From Saccopteryx bilineata (taxonomy: Eukaryota > Chordata > Mammalia > Chiroptera > Emballonuridae), in contig NC_089493.1 in the NCBI RefSeq assembly GCF_036850765.1, positions 266,898,534 to 266,962,533 on the forward strand: a stretch of DNA of 64,000 nt. The letters run 5' to 3'. The position numbers and the translations under genes were made by a program. Shown piece after piece: positions 1 to 22,782 of this stretch (position 1 is its first letter; each line of letters begins with the position of its first letter). Below the pieces are notes generated by a model. That model saw nothing but the letters and a program-made list of their open reading frames with translations, did no database searches and was not told the origin of the DNA.

Positions 1-271
1 GGAAGGACCCAGGTTCGAGACCCCGAGGTTGCCAGCTTGAGCGCGGGCTCATCTGGCTTGAGCAAAGAGCTCACCAGCTTGGACCCAAGGTCGCTGGCTC
101 CAGCAGGGGGTTACTCGGTCTGCTGAAGGCCCGCAGTTAAGGCACATGTGAGAAAGCAATCAATGAACAACTAAGAAGTCGCAACGCACAAGAAACTGAT
201 GATTGATGCTTCTCATCTCTCTCCATTCCTGTCTGTCTGTCCTTGTCTATCTCTGTCTCTGTAAAAAAAAA
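1..271 (+). mobile_element. tRNA-derived SINE type A (long, Rhin-like), cut by window start
   Basis: B-box GGTTCGAGACC, then the 'caccagcttggaccc' body, the 'caatcaatgaacaac' core and a TCTCTGT/A-rich tail. It shares subfamily differences with the copy at 56057. Confidence 0.9.
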
Positions 272-1391
272 TCCTCAACCTTGTAAAATCTGGATGATTC
301 CCAACCAACTGATCTACCTGACCAGGGTTCCTACTACATTCTTACTAGTGCCTCCATCGCCTAATATTACCATTCACCAAGGCGACGGTGGCCCTTATTG
401 AAGCTTTCCTAGATCTCTGTACTCAATCAGAGCTCATTTGACCCTGTCTTCAGTTCTACATGAGAACCCTCCATAAGTTCTCATGTAAACATTTAATGTG
501 CCTTTTTGGCAGGCCTTCCTACCTCCATTTTCCTGACTTATCAGACAGACATGGTAGAATTTATAATGTTGATGTGATGCTGTAGTAACTTAACTCTTGG
601 TTTATATTAGTTAGCCTATGATAAAATTGGTTTTGTTGTAAGTTGCTTTGCTTAAAGTTGCAGAATCAATCAACGGTGAGTGAGAATTTACTATAGATGG
701 ACCTATATACACAAACACATGCGTGTATGCATATAATTATTTGTGTTTTATATGTGCTCTACTCAGTTGTGAGCTGCTTGAAGGCCAGGGATTGTTTTCC
801 GTCAGATATTTAATAAATGTTACATACATGAATTTAAAATGTTTTTTAATCATTCTCTATTTTGACATTTTCCCATATGTTTATACTATATCTTATTTCA
901 GTATCCAGTTCCAAAGAGTATCTTAATGAAAATACCTTAGATTTTATGGTCATTGAAATAATAGCAGTAGTGTCTTGTGCTGCTATCAGTAATGTTAAAA
1001 ATGCAAAATAAGTCACATTTGCATAGCTTTGGGAAAGGGAAAAGTGGGATAAACCTGTTTTTCTGGTTTTCTTAGAAAAGAGTGCAGAACAATACCTAAT
1101 ACTTCCTATTGGGAAGTAGCAGAGTTCTGAGTTATTAAAATTAATATTTTTAGCCATCTAAGAATGATATGATGGCTTGGTTCTTATGCCTCTGAAAAAA
1201 GTTTTCTTGAATGATATTTATTACCAAGTATTAACCTGGAATTTATCTCAAGGAAGAGATGGAATTTCTTTCGTGATATTTCTAGCAATATGTATATGGA
1301 GGTCAGGTTGCTTTCCAAGACTAACATATTTCCCCTACAGAAAGGATGACTTTGAGGAGAACTTTGTGAGATTGATTTGTTTTAAATATTT

Positions 1392-1746
1392 TTTTATTTT
1401 ATTTTTTTTACAGAGACAGAGAGTCAGAGTGAGGGATAGACAGGGACAGACAGACAGGAACGGAGAGATGAGAAGCATCAGTCATTAGTTGTTTGTTGTG
1501 AATTGCGACATCTTAGTTGTTCACTGATTGCTTTCTCATTTGTGCCTTGACCACGGGCCTTCAGCAGACCGAATAACCCCTTGCTTGAGCCAGAGACCTT
1601 GGGTTCAAGCTGGTGAGCTTTTTTTTTTTTTTTTTTTGCTCAAACCAGATGAGCCCGTGCTCAAGCTGGCGACCTCGGGGTCTCGAACCTGGGTCCTTAG
1701 CATCCCAGTCCGACTCTCTATCCATTGTGCCACCGCCTGGTCAGGC
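1392..1746 (-). mobile_element. SINE type A, reverse orientation
   Basis: Complete element flanked by TTAAATATTT duplications. An 18-T run interrupts the body at about 1620-1637. Confidence 0.88.
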
Positions 1747-1799
1747 TTAAATATTTCTTTTAAAAGAAACAATGCCTCCCCCCTTTAATTTTTTCCTCC

Positions 1800-2860
1800 T
1801 ATGTTCTGCAAACATTTTATTTTGAAATTTTTTCAAATCTACAGTAAAGTTGAAGAAATAACAACAGTGGACTCTGATATATTATTAAGTCTTACATTTG
1901 CTTTATATACATATATGTACAAGCTCACATATCCTTTATGCTTGAACCCTTTGAAAGTAACTGTTGGTTGTCTCAACACTTCATCCCTGAATACTTTTAA
2001 GTCTCTTGAAAACGGGGGCATTCTACTGACTGCAACACCAATTGTCACTCATAAGAAATTTAACATTGATAAAATAATATCTATAAACATGCCATATTCA
2101 GATTTCTACATCTGTCTTTTTTTAATAGCTGTTCATTTCAGGATCCAAAGATCACACTTAGCATTGGTTGTCATATTTCATTAGTCCCCTTGCCTTTTTT
2201 GTCTTTTCTGACTGACATATTTGAAGAATTCATGCCATTATGGAAGGCATATAATGTGGGCTTGTCCATTATTAGCAGAACACTGCCTGATTAAGGTGTT
2301 GACTGCCAGATTTTCCCATTTGAAAAGGAAGTTTTTTCCCCCCTTGAGATAAGTAATTTACACAGGGTGATCATTTGAGATCATGTGAATATCTTGTTCC
2401 CCAAAACCCAGTTTTTCAATGGTTTTAGCATCCATTAATAACCCTGGCCTGAATCAGTTATTACAATTATTTTGCAGAGTAGTGATTTTCTAATAATATC
2501 ACTCCTACATTTATTATATAGCATTCTTATTGATTTAAAGAGTAGTTCCCTTCCCTTCCATTAATTTGTTTTAATAGACTACTTTTTAGACAGTTTTGGG
2601 TTCATGTTCATGGCAAATTGAACAAATTATAAGGTTCTTATATGCCGCCTGCCCTTGTACATGCACAGCATCCCCTGCTTGCAGAGTACTAGTACATTTG
2701 TTACAGTCAGTGAACCTCTACGTTGATAATGTCGTTATCACCCAAAGTCCAGTTATATTAGGGTTCGCTCTTGGTGTAGTACGTTCTATGGGTTTGAACA
2801 AATGGCCCTACTCATTTTTTAATTATCTATTAAACATTTTTAACTTCAAGTTGTAGGTGG
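1800..2860. mobile_element. Old L1-derived sequence in EIF4H intron 1
   Basis: Blocks such as 'acatttgttacagtcagtgaacc' shortened forms, 'atcacccaaagtcca' and 'ggtgttgactgccagattt' resemble antisense L1M sequence in other mammals. Exact limits and strand are uncertain. Confidence 0.55.
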
Positions 2861-2939
2861 TGGTGGCGATGGTACTTGTTATTCTATACATACATACTGT
2901 GTATTAGTGTTTGAAGTGCCTTGTATTTGTTATTTCTCA

Positions 2940-3260
2940 ATAGCTCGAGGTCTTTATTAGTATTAACCCAATTTCACAAATAAATAAAGCTTAGAGAAGT
3001 TGAGCTTAAATCATATGGCTAGTAAGTGGCAGAGCTGGGGTTTAAATTATCTCTGCAAATTAGCAGTGATGAGGCACAATCAAGCCCTGCCTTTGCCACT
3101 TTCTAGCTTTGTAACTAAACCACTTGTTACATCTAAAGAAATGGCAGTAAGATTCAAATGGACGAGTGATGACGCACCATAGATTTGATGGCCCAGTGCA
3201 GTAAGTAATACCTGGAAAGTGGAGAGTAGTATGTACACAGTACTTGCACAAAATCTCAAG
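2940..3260. mobile_element. MIR-type SINE relics
   Basis: 'ggctagtaagtggcagagct' and neighbouring text match the MIR core; strongly decayed. Confidence 0.55.
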
Positions 3261-3581
3261 TTTTTGTTAGAGTAGTAGTACCCAGAACCAGACAGTAGCA
3301 AGAAGAAATTGTATTCTGAATGCATTAAACTTCAGTTTTAGTAATCCCTCCTAGTGCAACACAGTGACGCTGGAGAGTCCGTTTCTGTATGTACTGTATT
3401 AGTATTACTGGGTTTGAGGAAGGGCATTTGCTTAGGTTTGAGGAGATAAACACTTGGTAGATGCTAATTCTAAGTGAATATAAGAGAGCCATAGGAGCAT
3501 ATGTTATATTTGGATTTGATTTTTCAGAGCAATGTATGCTTACATAGATTCTGTGGATATTTCTAGCCATCTGACCTTTGG

Positions 3582-3748
3582 TGCCGCTGTAGATTCAAGT
3601 CTTGACCTGGAATGCTGAGGTTGCCAGTTCAAAACGGCAGACTGCTTGCCTGGTCAAGGCACATGAGAAGCAACTACTATGAGTTGATGATTTCCCCCTT
3701 TCTCTCTCTCTGTCTCCTTTCTCTAAAATCAATAAAATCTAAAAAACA
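3582..3748 (+). mobile_element. tRNA-derived SINE type D (short)
   Basis: 'gacctggaatgctgaggttg', 'cctggtcaaggcacat' and a CTCTCTGTCTCC/AATAAAATC tail. Confidence 0.75.
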
Positions 3749-3912
3749 AAACAAAAATAGGCACCTTTTTCATAAATAATATTTGGAAAACTCTTATAAT
3801 TCCCAGGCGATGTTATTGTACGTTAGAGTGAAGTGTTTCACCAGGGTAGTGTAGCTGGCTGGATGGCATTTTTATTGTTCTGATCTGGGACAGGAACACA
3901 TGGCCGACTTGA

Positions 3913-14090
<10,178 letters not shown>

Positions 14091-14099
14091 AATGCTTGT

Positions 14100-16064
14100 C
14101 TTTATTTTGAGTTATCTTTAGCTGATCATGAAATTAGCCATTTTAAAATTGGGAAGCAGTATCCAAATTTGTAGAGTGCTCTGAGAAAAGCATCTTGATT
14201 TTGAAAGTTACAGGATTAGTGAAATTATCTTAAAAAGAGTGATGATTAGGAATAGGTTACCAATTCTCCCCACCACCACCACCACTACCATTTCTTTAAA
14301 ATGTAACTTTCCTAACACATTCACGTGGTTTGATTGTATAGTTTTTGGTTGGGTAAAGAGACTTCTTTTTTCCCAATATGGAAGAAATCAAATATTTGCA
14401 CAATGTGCACCTGCTTCTCTTTAACTGCTTGTTTGTAGAAGAAATTCTAGATACTTTTCATGACAGTGATGGGTGCTACTCCATGGCAAGCAGATCATGT
14501 TTGGGGAGGTACTGCTGTGTAGGCTGGTGGTTTTGTCACTCAGTGGGCACGGTGCAGAGCTGTGAGCTGTTTGGGAGAGGCCTGGCTGGCGTGGGAGGTG
14601 GTGCTGTAGGACCTGACACGGTGCAGAATTGGCTTACCTTAAGGTGAGAGCCTAGATTCCAGCTTGATCAGGAGAAATCAGGTGTGGAGACTAGGTGCTG
14701 TCTGACGAGTGTATAAGTGACTGTTTACTTCACCTGATCCCCAGCCTGGAGTGTGGAGGAAAGGACCGGTGCCTCCTGGTATTTTCTATAAAGGAGTACT
14801 CCCTGAGGCTGCACGCTCTGCCTAGTCTGGAGGGATTCCCTGGTGTCTGGAGGGATTCCCTGGTGGCCAGAGGCTTGCAATCCAACTCCGTGGGGCTTCT
14901 TTCCAAAGGTCCTTTGAGGTTCTGGCTCCAAAGGCTTGTGGAATGTTTAGACCCTCAGGTCAGCTAGGTTTCCCAGGAATTCAGAGGTTTCTTTTTACTT
15001 GAAGTGGAACTCCTGTGCAGCTAGCTGTCTTCCTGCCTCCCCCAGAGGTGGTTATAACTTCACAATGGTTGCTCCTCACAAGCACCTGTTCTCTTGGTGT
15101 GTAATATTTCTGTAACATTAAATATTACAGAAGGTATTTTAGTATCTGTCTCCCATCCATAAGTCCATTAAGAGAGGAGGGTACATCTTTCCCCAAAGAA
15201 GCATGTAAATTGGGTCATTTTCATAAACATTTGTACCTGCTATGTGAATATTCCAGAGATAAGTTTCAAATGATAGTTGATGCCTGATTTCTCTCTGCTA
15301 CTGAGCTGGCTTCATAGAAACAATGAAGTAACAAATGAGGCCCCTTTATTATTAATAAGGGACTCAGGTTTCTAAGAATGTCCTTATCTCGGAATCCATT
15401 TTGTCAGAGGCCAGACCTTCTCCAGGCCCTGGGAAAGGAATTGTTTCCACAGCAGACAGAAGCCTAGGTTTCCCATCATGACTCAAGTGTCATGTTTCTT
15501 TAGGGAGAAGGCAGAACAACGGAAGAAGTCGGGAGGTGTTGGGATTATTACCTAGTGTCCAATTTGTGATTTTTAAGTAATAGCCTGGTTTTCTCAGTGA
15601 AGGAGATTACTTGGTTAAAATTAAGTCTAGAACAAGAAGAGCCATTTAACTTCAACTCGTAAAGCCACTCTGGCTTAGACTCAACTAGAACCAGCCTTTT
15701 TTCACCATGTGATGACACTGTGCTCTGCAGCCTCTAGAGGGCCCTGTGCCTATTTGGCTTTTAAACAGCCTTATAATCTGCTCTTTTCACAAATTGTACT
15801 TTAAATACACTTTTGTTCATTCCCCTCAGTCCTCAATTTCCAAATGGCTGTTGAGGTCATGCAGGGTCACTGCCACTGTGACAGGGTTCACTCTGGAATG
15901 TCGCAGGGCCCAATGTCAATCATGGGGCTTTTGATCTGGTGGACAAGGGGGTAGGCAGCCATTGTCTGTTCAGCTGCTTTCTACTGTCTACCCAATGGGA
16001 CTCTTCACCAGAGCTCTTTCAAGGAGCTGGGAGAGGAGAAGGGCAGGGTGTCACGTCTCAGACT
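14100..16064. other. Unannotated intergenic DNA after EIF4H
   Basis: I see no exon, RNA gene or recent repeat here. A (ACC)n short run is at 14269-14289 and a 16-bp direct repeat (GGAGGGATTCCCTGGT) is near 14829-14864. Confidence 0.6.
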
Positions 16065-16072
16065 TTCTAAAG

Positions 16073-16388
16073 CAGAGGTCGGGAACCTATGGCTTGCGAG
16101 CCAGATGTGGCTCTTTTGATGGCTGCATCTGGCTCACAGACAAATCTTTAATAAAAAAAAATAATGTTAAAAATATAAAACATTCTCATGTATGACAATC
16201 CATTCGTTTCCTACCGCTCATGTTCATGGTTGCGGGTGGCTGGAGCCAATCACAGCTGTCCTCCGGGACACCAAATTTTTATTGGATAATGCTCAACGTA
16301 CACGGGTCGTTGTATGGCTCCCATGGAATTACATTTTAAAATATGTGGTGTTCATGGCTCTCTCAGCCAAAAAGGTTCCTGACCCCTG
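16073..16388 (+). mobile_element. hAT-type MITE (316 bp)
   Basis: Inverted ends CAGAGGTCGGGAACCT and AGGTTCCTGACCCCTG; perfect 8-bp duplications TTCTAAAG at 16065-16072 and 16389-16396. Confidence 0.93.
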
Positions 16389-16396
16389 TTCTAAAG

Positions 16397-17150
16397 GATC
16401 TTTTTAGTACAGGACAGCAGTCCGTGGTGTGTGTGTATCACAGGTGTCTGTTGCCTGGGCTACCCTAACCTCCCCCTGGAGGGGGGCTGCACAGGGGCAG
16501 GCTGCTTGCTTAGCTGGGCTCCTCATGCTTAAAAGAATGGCTGGTCTGGGCCTGGCCACATGTGTCCTTTTTTGGTGAGGAGCTTTGCTCTTTCATGTTT
16601 TCTTGGCTGATGTTTTACAACGTTGAGATGTTTGAGTTTCTTATTTGTATGAGATTAACAGGCTAATAAACATATCTGGTATCTTAAAGTCTTCCTTTTG
16701 CAGTTTTTTTGTCATGAAAATGAATTAAAATAATGAAGACTGTGTACTTAATTATAATCTACTAATCTCTTTTCCCACCTGTAACCACCCTCTAATTGTA
16801 AAATAAAGTACACAAATAAAAAGGAACAAACTATTTCACAGCAGGAGGCTCTTTGGTATTCAGTTTGGACACTAGAGAGGATGTGTTTCCCGTAACTGCT
16901 TTTCTGTTCAATGTCAGTAAATGTTAAAATCACTGTTGGCCTAGAGTTTCTTTCTGAAGATTGGGAGGGAGGGGAATCAGAGGAACTTTAGGTAGCCCAG
17001 AGTTTCTATAAATAGCACAAGGGCCCTTGGAGTTGGTAGAATTCTTTTTCACATGCATTATACCCTTGAAATTAAGATACACATTAAAACAATTTTTTAA
17101 AGTATCAAAACAAAAACGGAAAAGACCCATGAAAACTTTTTTAAAAAAAG
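16397..17150. other. Unannotated intergenic DNA
   Basis: AT-rich toward the right; I see nothing assignable. An isolated AATAAA at about 16662 has no gene context. Confidence 0.5.
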
Positions 17151-17154
17151 GTGA

Positions 17155-17670
17155 AGGATATATGAAGAGTTTTTGCAAATTGGTAAAATAAAAGCCCAAT
17201 GGAAAACTAAGCAAACAGGTATTTCACAGAAGAGGAAATACGGCCCCCAAATTATGTTCTGCTTCATTGGCAATCAAGGAATTGTAAATCAAGACAAAAT
17301 ACTATTTTACTCCCATTCAAATGGCAAGTCGGGAAACTTGACAAACCAGTTGCTTGTGATTGTGGGTCTCATGTCTCAGGAGAGTGTAAATGGGTGCTGG
17401 AGGTTTTGTGAGTCTCATTACAGATGAGTGTAAATGGGTGCAGCCGCTTTGGAAATGAACTTGAAAACGAATGTTCCCACACTATGCCCAGTGGTTCCCC
17501 TCCCAGGTGTGTGTGTGTGTGTATCCAAGAACATTCACAGTGGCAAAACCTATATTCAGATGATGGAATGTTGTAAAGTCCAAAGGAATCAACTACATCC
17601 ACTTGCAACAATATGGGTGGGTTATGGTAATAGGAAGTCCCAAATGCTTACAGTTGGCATATTTTATTTC
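17155..17670 (+). mobile_element. L1 3' fragment
   Basis: 'ggcaatcaaggaattgtaaa' and 'tactcccattcaaatggcaa' are typical of decayed L1 ORF2 3' ends. Confidence 0.65.
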
Positions 17671-17692
17671 ATTTTATTGAGTGACTTTAGAA

Positions 17693-17787
17693 AAATTGAT
17701 CTGTTCTTGTGTGTGCCCTGACCAAGGATTGAATCTGCAACTTTTACATATCAGGATGACACCAACCGAGCTATCCAGCCAGGGCAA
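17693..17787 (-). mobile_element. VES-like SINE, short copy
   Basis: Reverse copy ending CAGCCAGGGC, with 'ccctgaccaaggattgaat' for the B-box region. Confidence 0.75.
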
Positions 17788-17800
17788 TGTTTTATTTATA

Positions 17801-17808
<8 letters not shown>

Positions 17809-17877
<69 letters not shown>
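17809..17877. repeat. (TA)n microsatellite, about 69 bp
   Basis: Uninterrupted TA alternation. Confidence 0.98.
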
Positions 17878-17881
<4 letters not shown>

Positions 17882-17909
17882 TGAGAAATAACAGAGGACA
17901 AAACCAGTG

Positions 17910-18281
17910 GGGTTTGTTTGTTTTTGTATTTTTCCAAAGTTAGAAGCAGGGTGGCAGTCAGACAGACTGGCACATGTGCCCTACTGGGATCCACCCGGCA
18001 TGCCCACCAGGGGGCGATGCTCTGCCCACCTGGAGCATTGCTCTGTTGCAACCAGAGCCATTCTAGTGCCTGAGGTAGAGGCCACAGAGCCATCCTCAGC
18101 ACCCTGGCCAACTTGGCTTCAATGGAACCTTGGCTGCGGGAGGGGAAGAGAGAGAGGAAGGAGAGGGGGAAGGGTAGAGAAGCAGATGGGCGCTTCTCCT
18201 TTGTACCCTGACCGGGAATCAAACCAGGGACTTCCACACACCGGGCTGACACTCTACTACTGAGCCAACCAGCCAGGGCCA
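17910..18281 (-). mobile_element. SINE type B
   Basis: Perfect ACAAAACCAGTG duplications at 17898-17909 and 18282-18293. CTCF-like core CCACCAGGGGGCG at 18004-18016. Confidence 0.92.
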
Positions 18282-18310
18282 ACAAAACCAGTGTTTTAAA
18301 AAGCAATTAC

Positions 18311-18657
18311 TGCCTGACCAGGCAGTGGCACAGTGGATAGAGCGTCGGACTGGGATGCAGAGGACCCAGGTTCGAGACCCTGAAATCACCAGCTTGAGCG
18401 CAGGCTCATCTGGTTTGAGCAAAGCTCACCAATTTGGACCCAAGATCGTTGGCTTGAGCAAGGGGTTACTCGGTCTGCTGTAGCCCCACGGTCAAGGCAC
18501 ATATGAGAAAGCAATCAATGAACAACTAAGGTGTCACAATGTGCAACAAAAAACTAATGATTGATGCTTCCCATCTCTCCGTTCCTGTCTGTCTGTCCCT
18601 GTCTATCCCTCTCTCTGACTCTCTGTCTCTGTAAAAAAATAAAAATAAAATTCATTA
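18311..18657 (+). mobile_element. SINE type A
   Basis: Full-length, A-box 'ggcacagtggatagagcgtc', B-box GGTTCGAGACC, duplications AAAAAGCAATTAC. Confidence 0.92.
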
Positions 18658-18984
18658 AAAAAGCAATTACTTAGGGTGAGGCAGAAGAATGGAATATTCT
18701 AGGTCCATTGGATAGTGAGTTGATTACCAGAGAAACGCCATAAACGCTGGGGATGAGGAGTGGGAGTAATAATGCTCCTTTGCACCTTGAGAGTTGAGAG
18801 TGGCAGTCAGACAACTCCGTCAGTCAGTGGGCTCCAGGGGCTTCTAGAATGTTGTATGCACTTCTTAAGGTGCATTTTTCTGAAGAAAATCCATAGCTTT
18901 TCATTAGCCTATAAAGTATATGTGACCCCAGGAGATTTGTCTTGCCTTGCTATCTGACATTTTGCTTCTATGACAAGCCCTATT

Positions 18985-19115
18985 TGGAGTGATGAAAAAG
19001 TTGTGGAAATAGTTGTGGTTGTACAACATTGTAAGTATAATTAATACCCCTGAATTGCACAGTTAAAATGGTAAATTTTATGTTATACATAATGTAATAT
19101 GCCAAAGTCCATTGA
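18985..19115 (+). mobile_element. L1 3'-end relic
   Basis: 'cctgaattgcacagttaaa' and 'ggtaaattttatgttatac' match old L1 3' ends. Confidence 0.6.
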
Positions 19116-19119
19116 ATTA

Positions 19120-20430
19120 TAAAAAAAATGCACTAGAATTTATACAACTGGACATGAACTGTTTAGTTTTTTAAAGCTAATTTTCTAATTCATAAGTGAA
19201 TGGCTTATAAATAAAGTAGAACTTGGAAGAATTTGAGAAGTGCCTAGAAAGGAAGCAAGATCCTCCCACTCAGGTCCAGAAAGGGTCCAGTAGGGCTCCT
19301 GGTCACACTGGTTGGACCTGGAGACCTTGTCAGTGGTCAGAGGTCACTTCTCCAGCACCTGCCATTGCTAAGAAGCCAGAAATGTAGAACAGAACTCTGT
19401 TCCCATTAGATGTGTTGGAGCTTCTGATCGTCTCTGCAGGCAGGACGCTCCTAGGAGGCACGTGGTCCAGGGATAGATGGAAACCTACTCAGGTTTGTCC
19501 CAGTTTCTGAGGAGGGGCCAGACAGGCAGCCCAGTGAGGTGGACTGCTGGCTTTCACCCACTGATGTCCCTGTGCTCGGGTGATGAGCAGACAACAGGCT
19601 TTGGACGTTTTGGGGGTCTGGGTTCAAATCCAGTTAGCCTCTGAGCCCGTATGTTCTCGCCTGTGTGAGAAACGAACATATAACCAGCAAGAGTGCCCAT
19701 GGGATTAAAGGTAGTCTCACCCATATGAAATAAGGGAGCGTGGCAGTGGTGACTGCACTGGCACAAGTTTGGGAGTCAAGTGAGGTTCATTTTAGTCCCA
19801 GTCCCACCACATACACAGATGGGGACAAGCTCCTGTCGCTGAGGGCCTACCATCTCCCAAAATGAGCTCTAGTCCATGCACCGCCCTGCTTCCCCACGGG
19901 GAGGCAGCAGCGGGCCCAGCCCTAGGTTTCTGTTTCAGTTCTGGCTGAGACTCCTGTCTGCACTTGGCCCTTCGCCAGCCCTGGCTGGGCCTGGGCTGCA
20001 GGAGGTCTTGGGCACCCCCGCTGGGGCCACAAGCAATACCTAGTGTCAGACCTAGAGCTGGGAAGACAGGCTCTGAAGTGCCAGGCTTGATGGGATGTCA
20101 GGGGACCCTTGGGGGCTTCCCTGGGATCTCTGGCAGTTGAGGTGCCACCAATAGTTCCATGGCCTTGGACAAGTTCCTAATGACCAGCAACATGAACACA
20201 GTTGTTACTGATCTCTCCCAGTGAGCTGATTCCTTCCAGACCTCACCTCACACCTTTCACGGCTGAAGAAGGGACTGGCGCAGGGCAAGCAGCCAGTCTG
20301 AGTGGGGCTGTGGTCACACTGCCAGGGCTCTCCCCCACCGCTGCACCTCCAGGAGCCTCATCTGGGAAATGGGGGTGATGAGATGTGACTCCCAGAACAA
20401 CATGACTATCCTTCCTTCTCCTGTCCTTCA
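19120..20430. other. Unannotated intergenic DNA, becoming GC-rich
   Basis: I see no exon, RNA gene or recent repeat. Confidence 0.5.
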
Positions 20431-20432
20431 GC

Positions 20433-21189
20433 TTGGCTGCCTCTAATGCTTCTATGGCTGTCCGTTTCTCTTTCACTCTTTCAGCTATCCTTGTCTCCAG
20501 CTGTTCTGTCTTCTCCATTCACCATGTTCCATGGCGTGTGTGCGTGTGCATGTGCGTGTGCATGTGTGTGTGTGTGTGTGTGCTGTGTGCCTCATTCTTG
20601 GGACTCCTGCTGTCTGAGTACCTGGCTCTGGCTCTCTGGCTCTGGCTCTTGCTCTGCGTCTCTGACAGTCTGGGTCTCTGTCTCTCTCTCTCTGTCTTCT
20701 TGTGTCTCCCTCTCCCTCTGAGTCTCTGGGCTGACCTCAGGCTCAGTCTCTGCCTGTCTCTCTCCGACCCTCTCTGGGTCTCTGTGTATGTTGTGTGTGT
20801 GCTTCTCTTTCTCATCTCTTTCTGCCTGTTTGTCTCTGTCTCTCTCTCACTGATTCTCGGTGTCTCTGGCTTTCTGAGTGTATGGGTGTTTTCAGTGTGG
20901 GTGTGTATGTGTGTTGTTTAGTGTGTGCTTCTCTGTGTCTTCTTACTGTCTCACTGCCTGTGTATGTGTCCATGTGAGCACTCCCATTTCATTCTCTCTC
21001 CCTGTCCTCTGTGTGTCTCTTACTCTTTGTATGGCTTGTGTTTGTGTGTATGTGTTTAGTATGTGTGTGTCCACGTCTTTCTCTTCTCTGTCTCGTTCTT
21101 TCTCTGTCTCTCAATCTCCTTCTCTCTGTCTCTGTTTCTTGTGTGTGGGCGTGCGCGCGCATGTGTGTGTGTGTGTGTTTCTGTTCACA
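20433..21189. repeat. TC/TG-rich low-complexity block
   Basis: About 750 bp of imperfect CTCTGTCTCT, CTCTGGCT and (TG)n runs, including (TG) at 20560-20583 and a 30-bp purine-pyrimidine alternation at 21149-21178. Open frames inside are compositional. Confidence 0.85.
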
Positions 21190-21368
21190 GCACACAGCAG
21201 AGCCTGTCCGGCAGGGCAGCGGATGTGTGAGGGATGATTCAGTGGCTGACAGGAAGCCTGCTGCCTTCCCCGCTGCCCTTCAGTATCCGTGGCGTTGCTG
21301 TCAGCTCGTGCAGGTGTACGGGCTCAGGATGAGGTGGCCGCAGTGAAGAGCCCCCAACTCTCAGCCAG
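21190..21368 (+). other. LAT2: Candidate untranslated first exon of LAT2
   Basis: GC-richer unique DNA ending CAGCCAG/GTAAGCC, a strong donor, upstream of the first coding exon whose acceptor at 26154 needs a partner. No sequence match is claimed. Confidence 0.25.
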
Positions 21369-21379
21369 GTAAGCCTTCC

Positions 21380-22780
21380 CCAGGAGTGCTTGGAGCCTGG
21401 CCCTGAAGACAGGGCTCCTGAGGCCGCCCCCGCTCCCCCGACACCCCCTAGGATTGGAGCGACCCCTCTGGCCAGGTGGGAGCACTTGGCAGCCCACTGG
21501 GTGAGGTGGAAAGATGTCAGACAGTCAGCACCCCTGCTGTGGCCCCAGTCCTTCCCTGGCACCCCTGCTTAGGGAGTCCTCACCTTGGACCCTGTGACAT
21601 TCAGGGGAGCAGACTGTTTCCGGCACTACCGCCACTTTCTTGCCCTCACCTTCCCCAGCCCAGCCTGCCATCCTGGGAAGCCCCTACAGTGGTCCCATCA
21701 CTTCCAGAGACTGGTGAGGGGCCAGGACAGTGGTTCCCAGGGTCAGGCCACGAGCCAAGGTTTCTTCATCTGTAAAATGGAACTGTAACATCCCAGACAC
21801 AGGGGTACTGGAGAATGGGTGAGAGTCCGCAGGCAAGTGTGCCCAGGTCCTGCCCTAGGCCAGAGGGAAGCACCTGTCCCTGCCGCCCCCACCCAGTCCC
21901 CGACCTGGCCGGCCAGCTCTCTGGGGGGGCTCTGAGAGGCTGGGGCCCTGGGGAGCACACTGTGCCCAGCTCTCTCAACAGGTGGCCCTGGCCTTCGCCT
22001 CCCCCCACCTCTGCTCTGGGAGGGCTGCCCGGGCCCTGCACCACTCACCTGAGCACCGAGAGCCTCCACTGGAAGCCTCTCGGCCGGCCTCATCTGAAGG
22101 CCAAGGTTATTTGGAAGAACGAAACAGACCCCAGAGCAGAGCCCAGTGGATAAACCCTCCCTGGGCTCAGACTGGGACCTCTCACTCCACCTCCAACCCC
22201 GGCCTGCCCTGCAGCCCTGGTGGGTGTCAGTTTCCCCATCTACAGAATGACAAATGCTGGGGCAGTGGGCAGTATCATCTCCAAGGACCTTTCCGGGTGG
22301 GAGGCTCGGACGCAGAGGCCCACGCGGCCCAGCACCAAGGGCGCTCCCACAGCCAGCTTGTTGCAAACCTTGTTCATATGAAAACTGCCCACTTCCCCTT
22401 GTGCTATTTTGACCTGCAGAGCCACAGACTGTGGCAGCCTCCGTCCCTACCCCACCCAGCCCTGCTTGTCTTCTTGGGGCCTCCTGGAGCTCTTGGGTCT
22501 GCCTCTCCTGGGGCCCAGTCTTCTGTGCTCTCAGAACATGGGTGGAAAGTAATGAGAGAGGGCAGATTTACTCAGAGTGGGGGGGGGGGGGCACAGGAGT
22601 TTTCCTCAAACTAGTGTAGGGTGGGCACGTACGGTTGGCTGTGACTCCCACGCCTGGCCACCATCGCTGTACACTAGTTTAGGTTCTTTTAAAAAATAGT
22701 TCATGATTCTTAAAAATGTAATACAGGTATAAGAAAAAGATAAAGGAGTGCAGCCTTTGAAGGCAGCCTGCCGTGGCTTT
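21380..22780. other. GC-rich unannotated DNA upstream of LAT2
   Basis: Contains a G-run (about 22580-22591) and old MIR-like text ('cagtttccccatctacagaa'). Long frames on both strands show no recognisable domain. Confidence 0.5.
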
Positions 22781-22782
22781 TT

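Noticed and set aside
20433..21237. Cys/Val/Leu-rich frames of up to 162 codons
   Set aside because: Low-complexity TC/TG translation with no transcript evidence.
21743..22614. Overlapping frames of 207 and 210 codons on opposite strands
   Set aside because: Both arise from GC-rich DNA with few stop codons; no domain, splice logic or conserved motif supports either.
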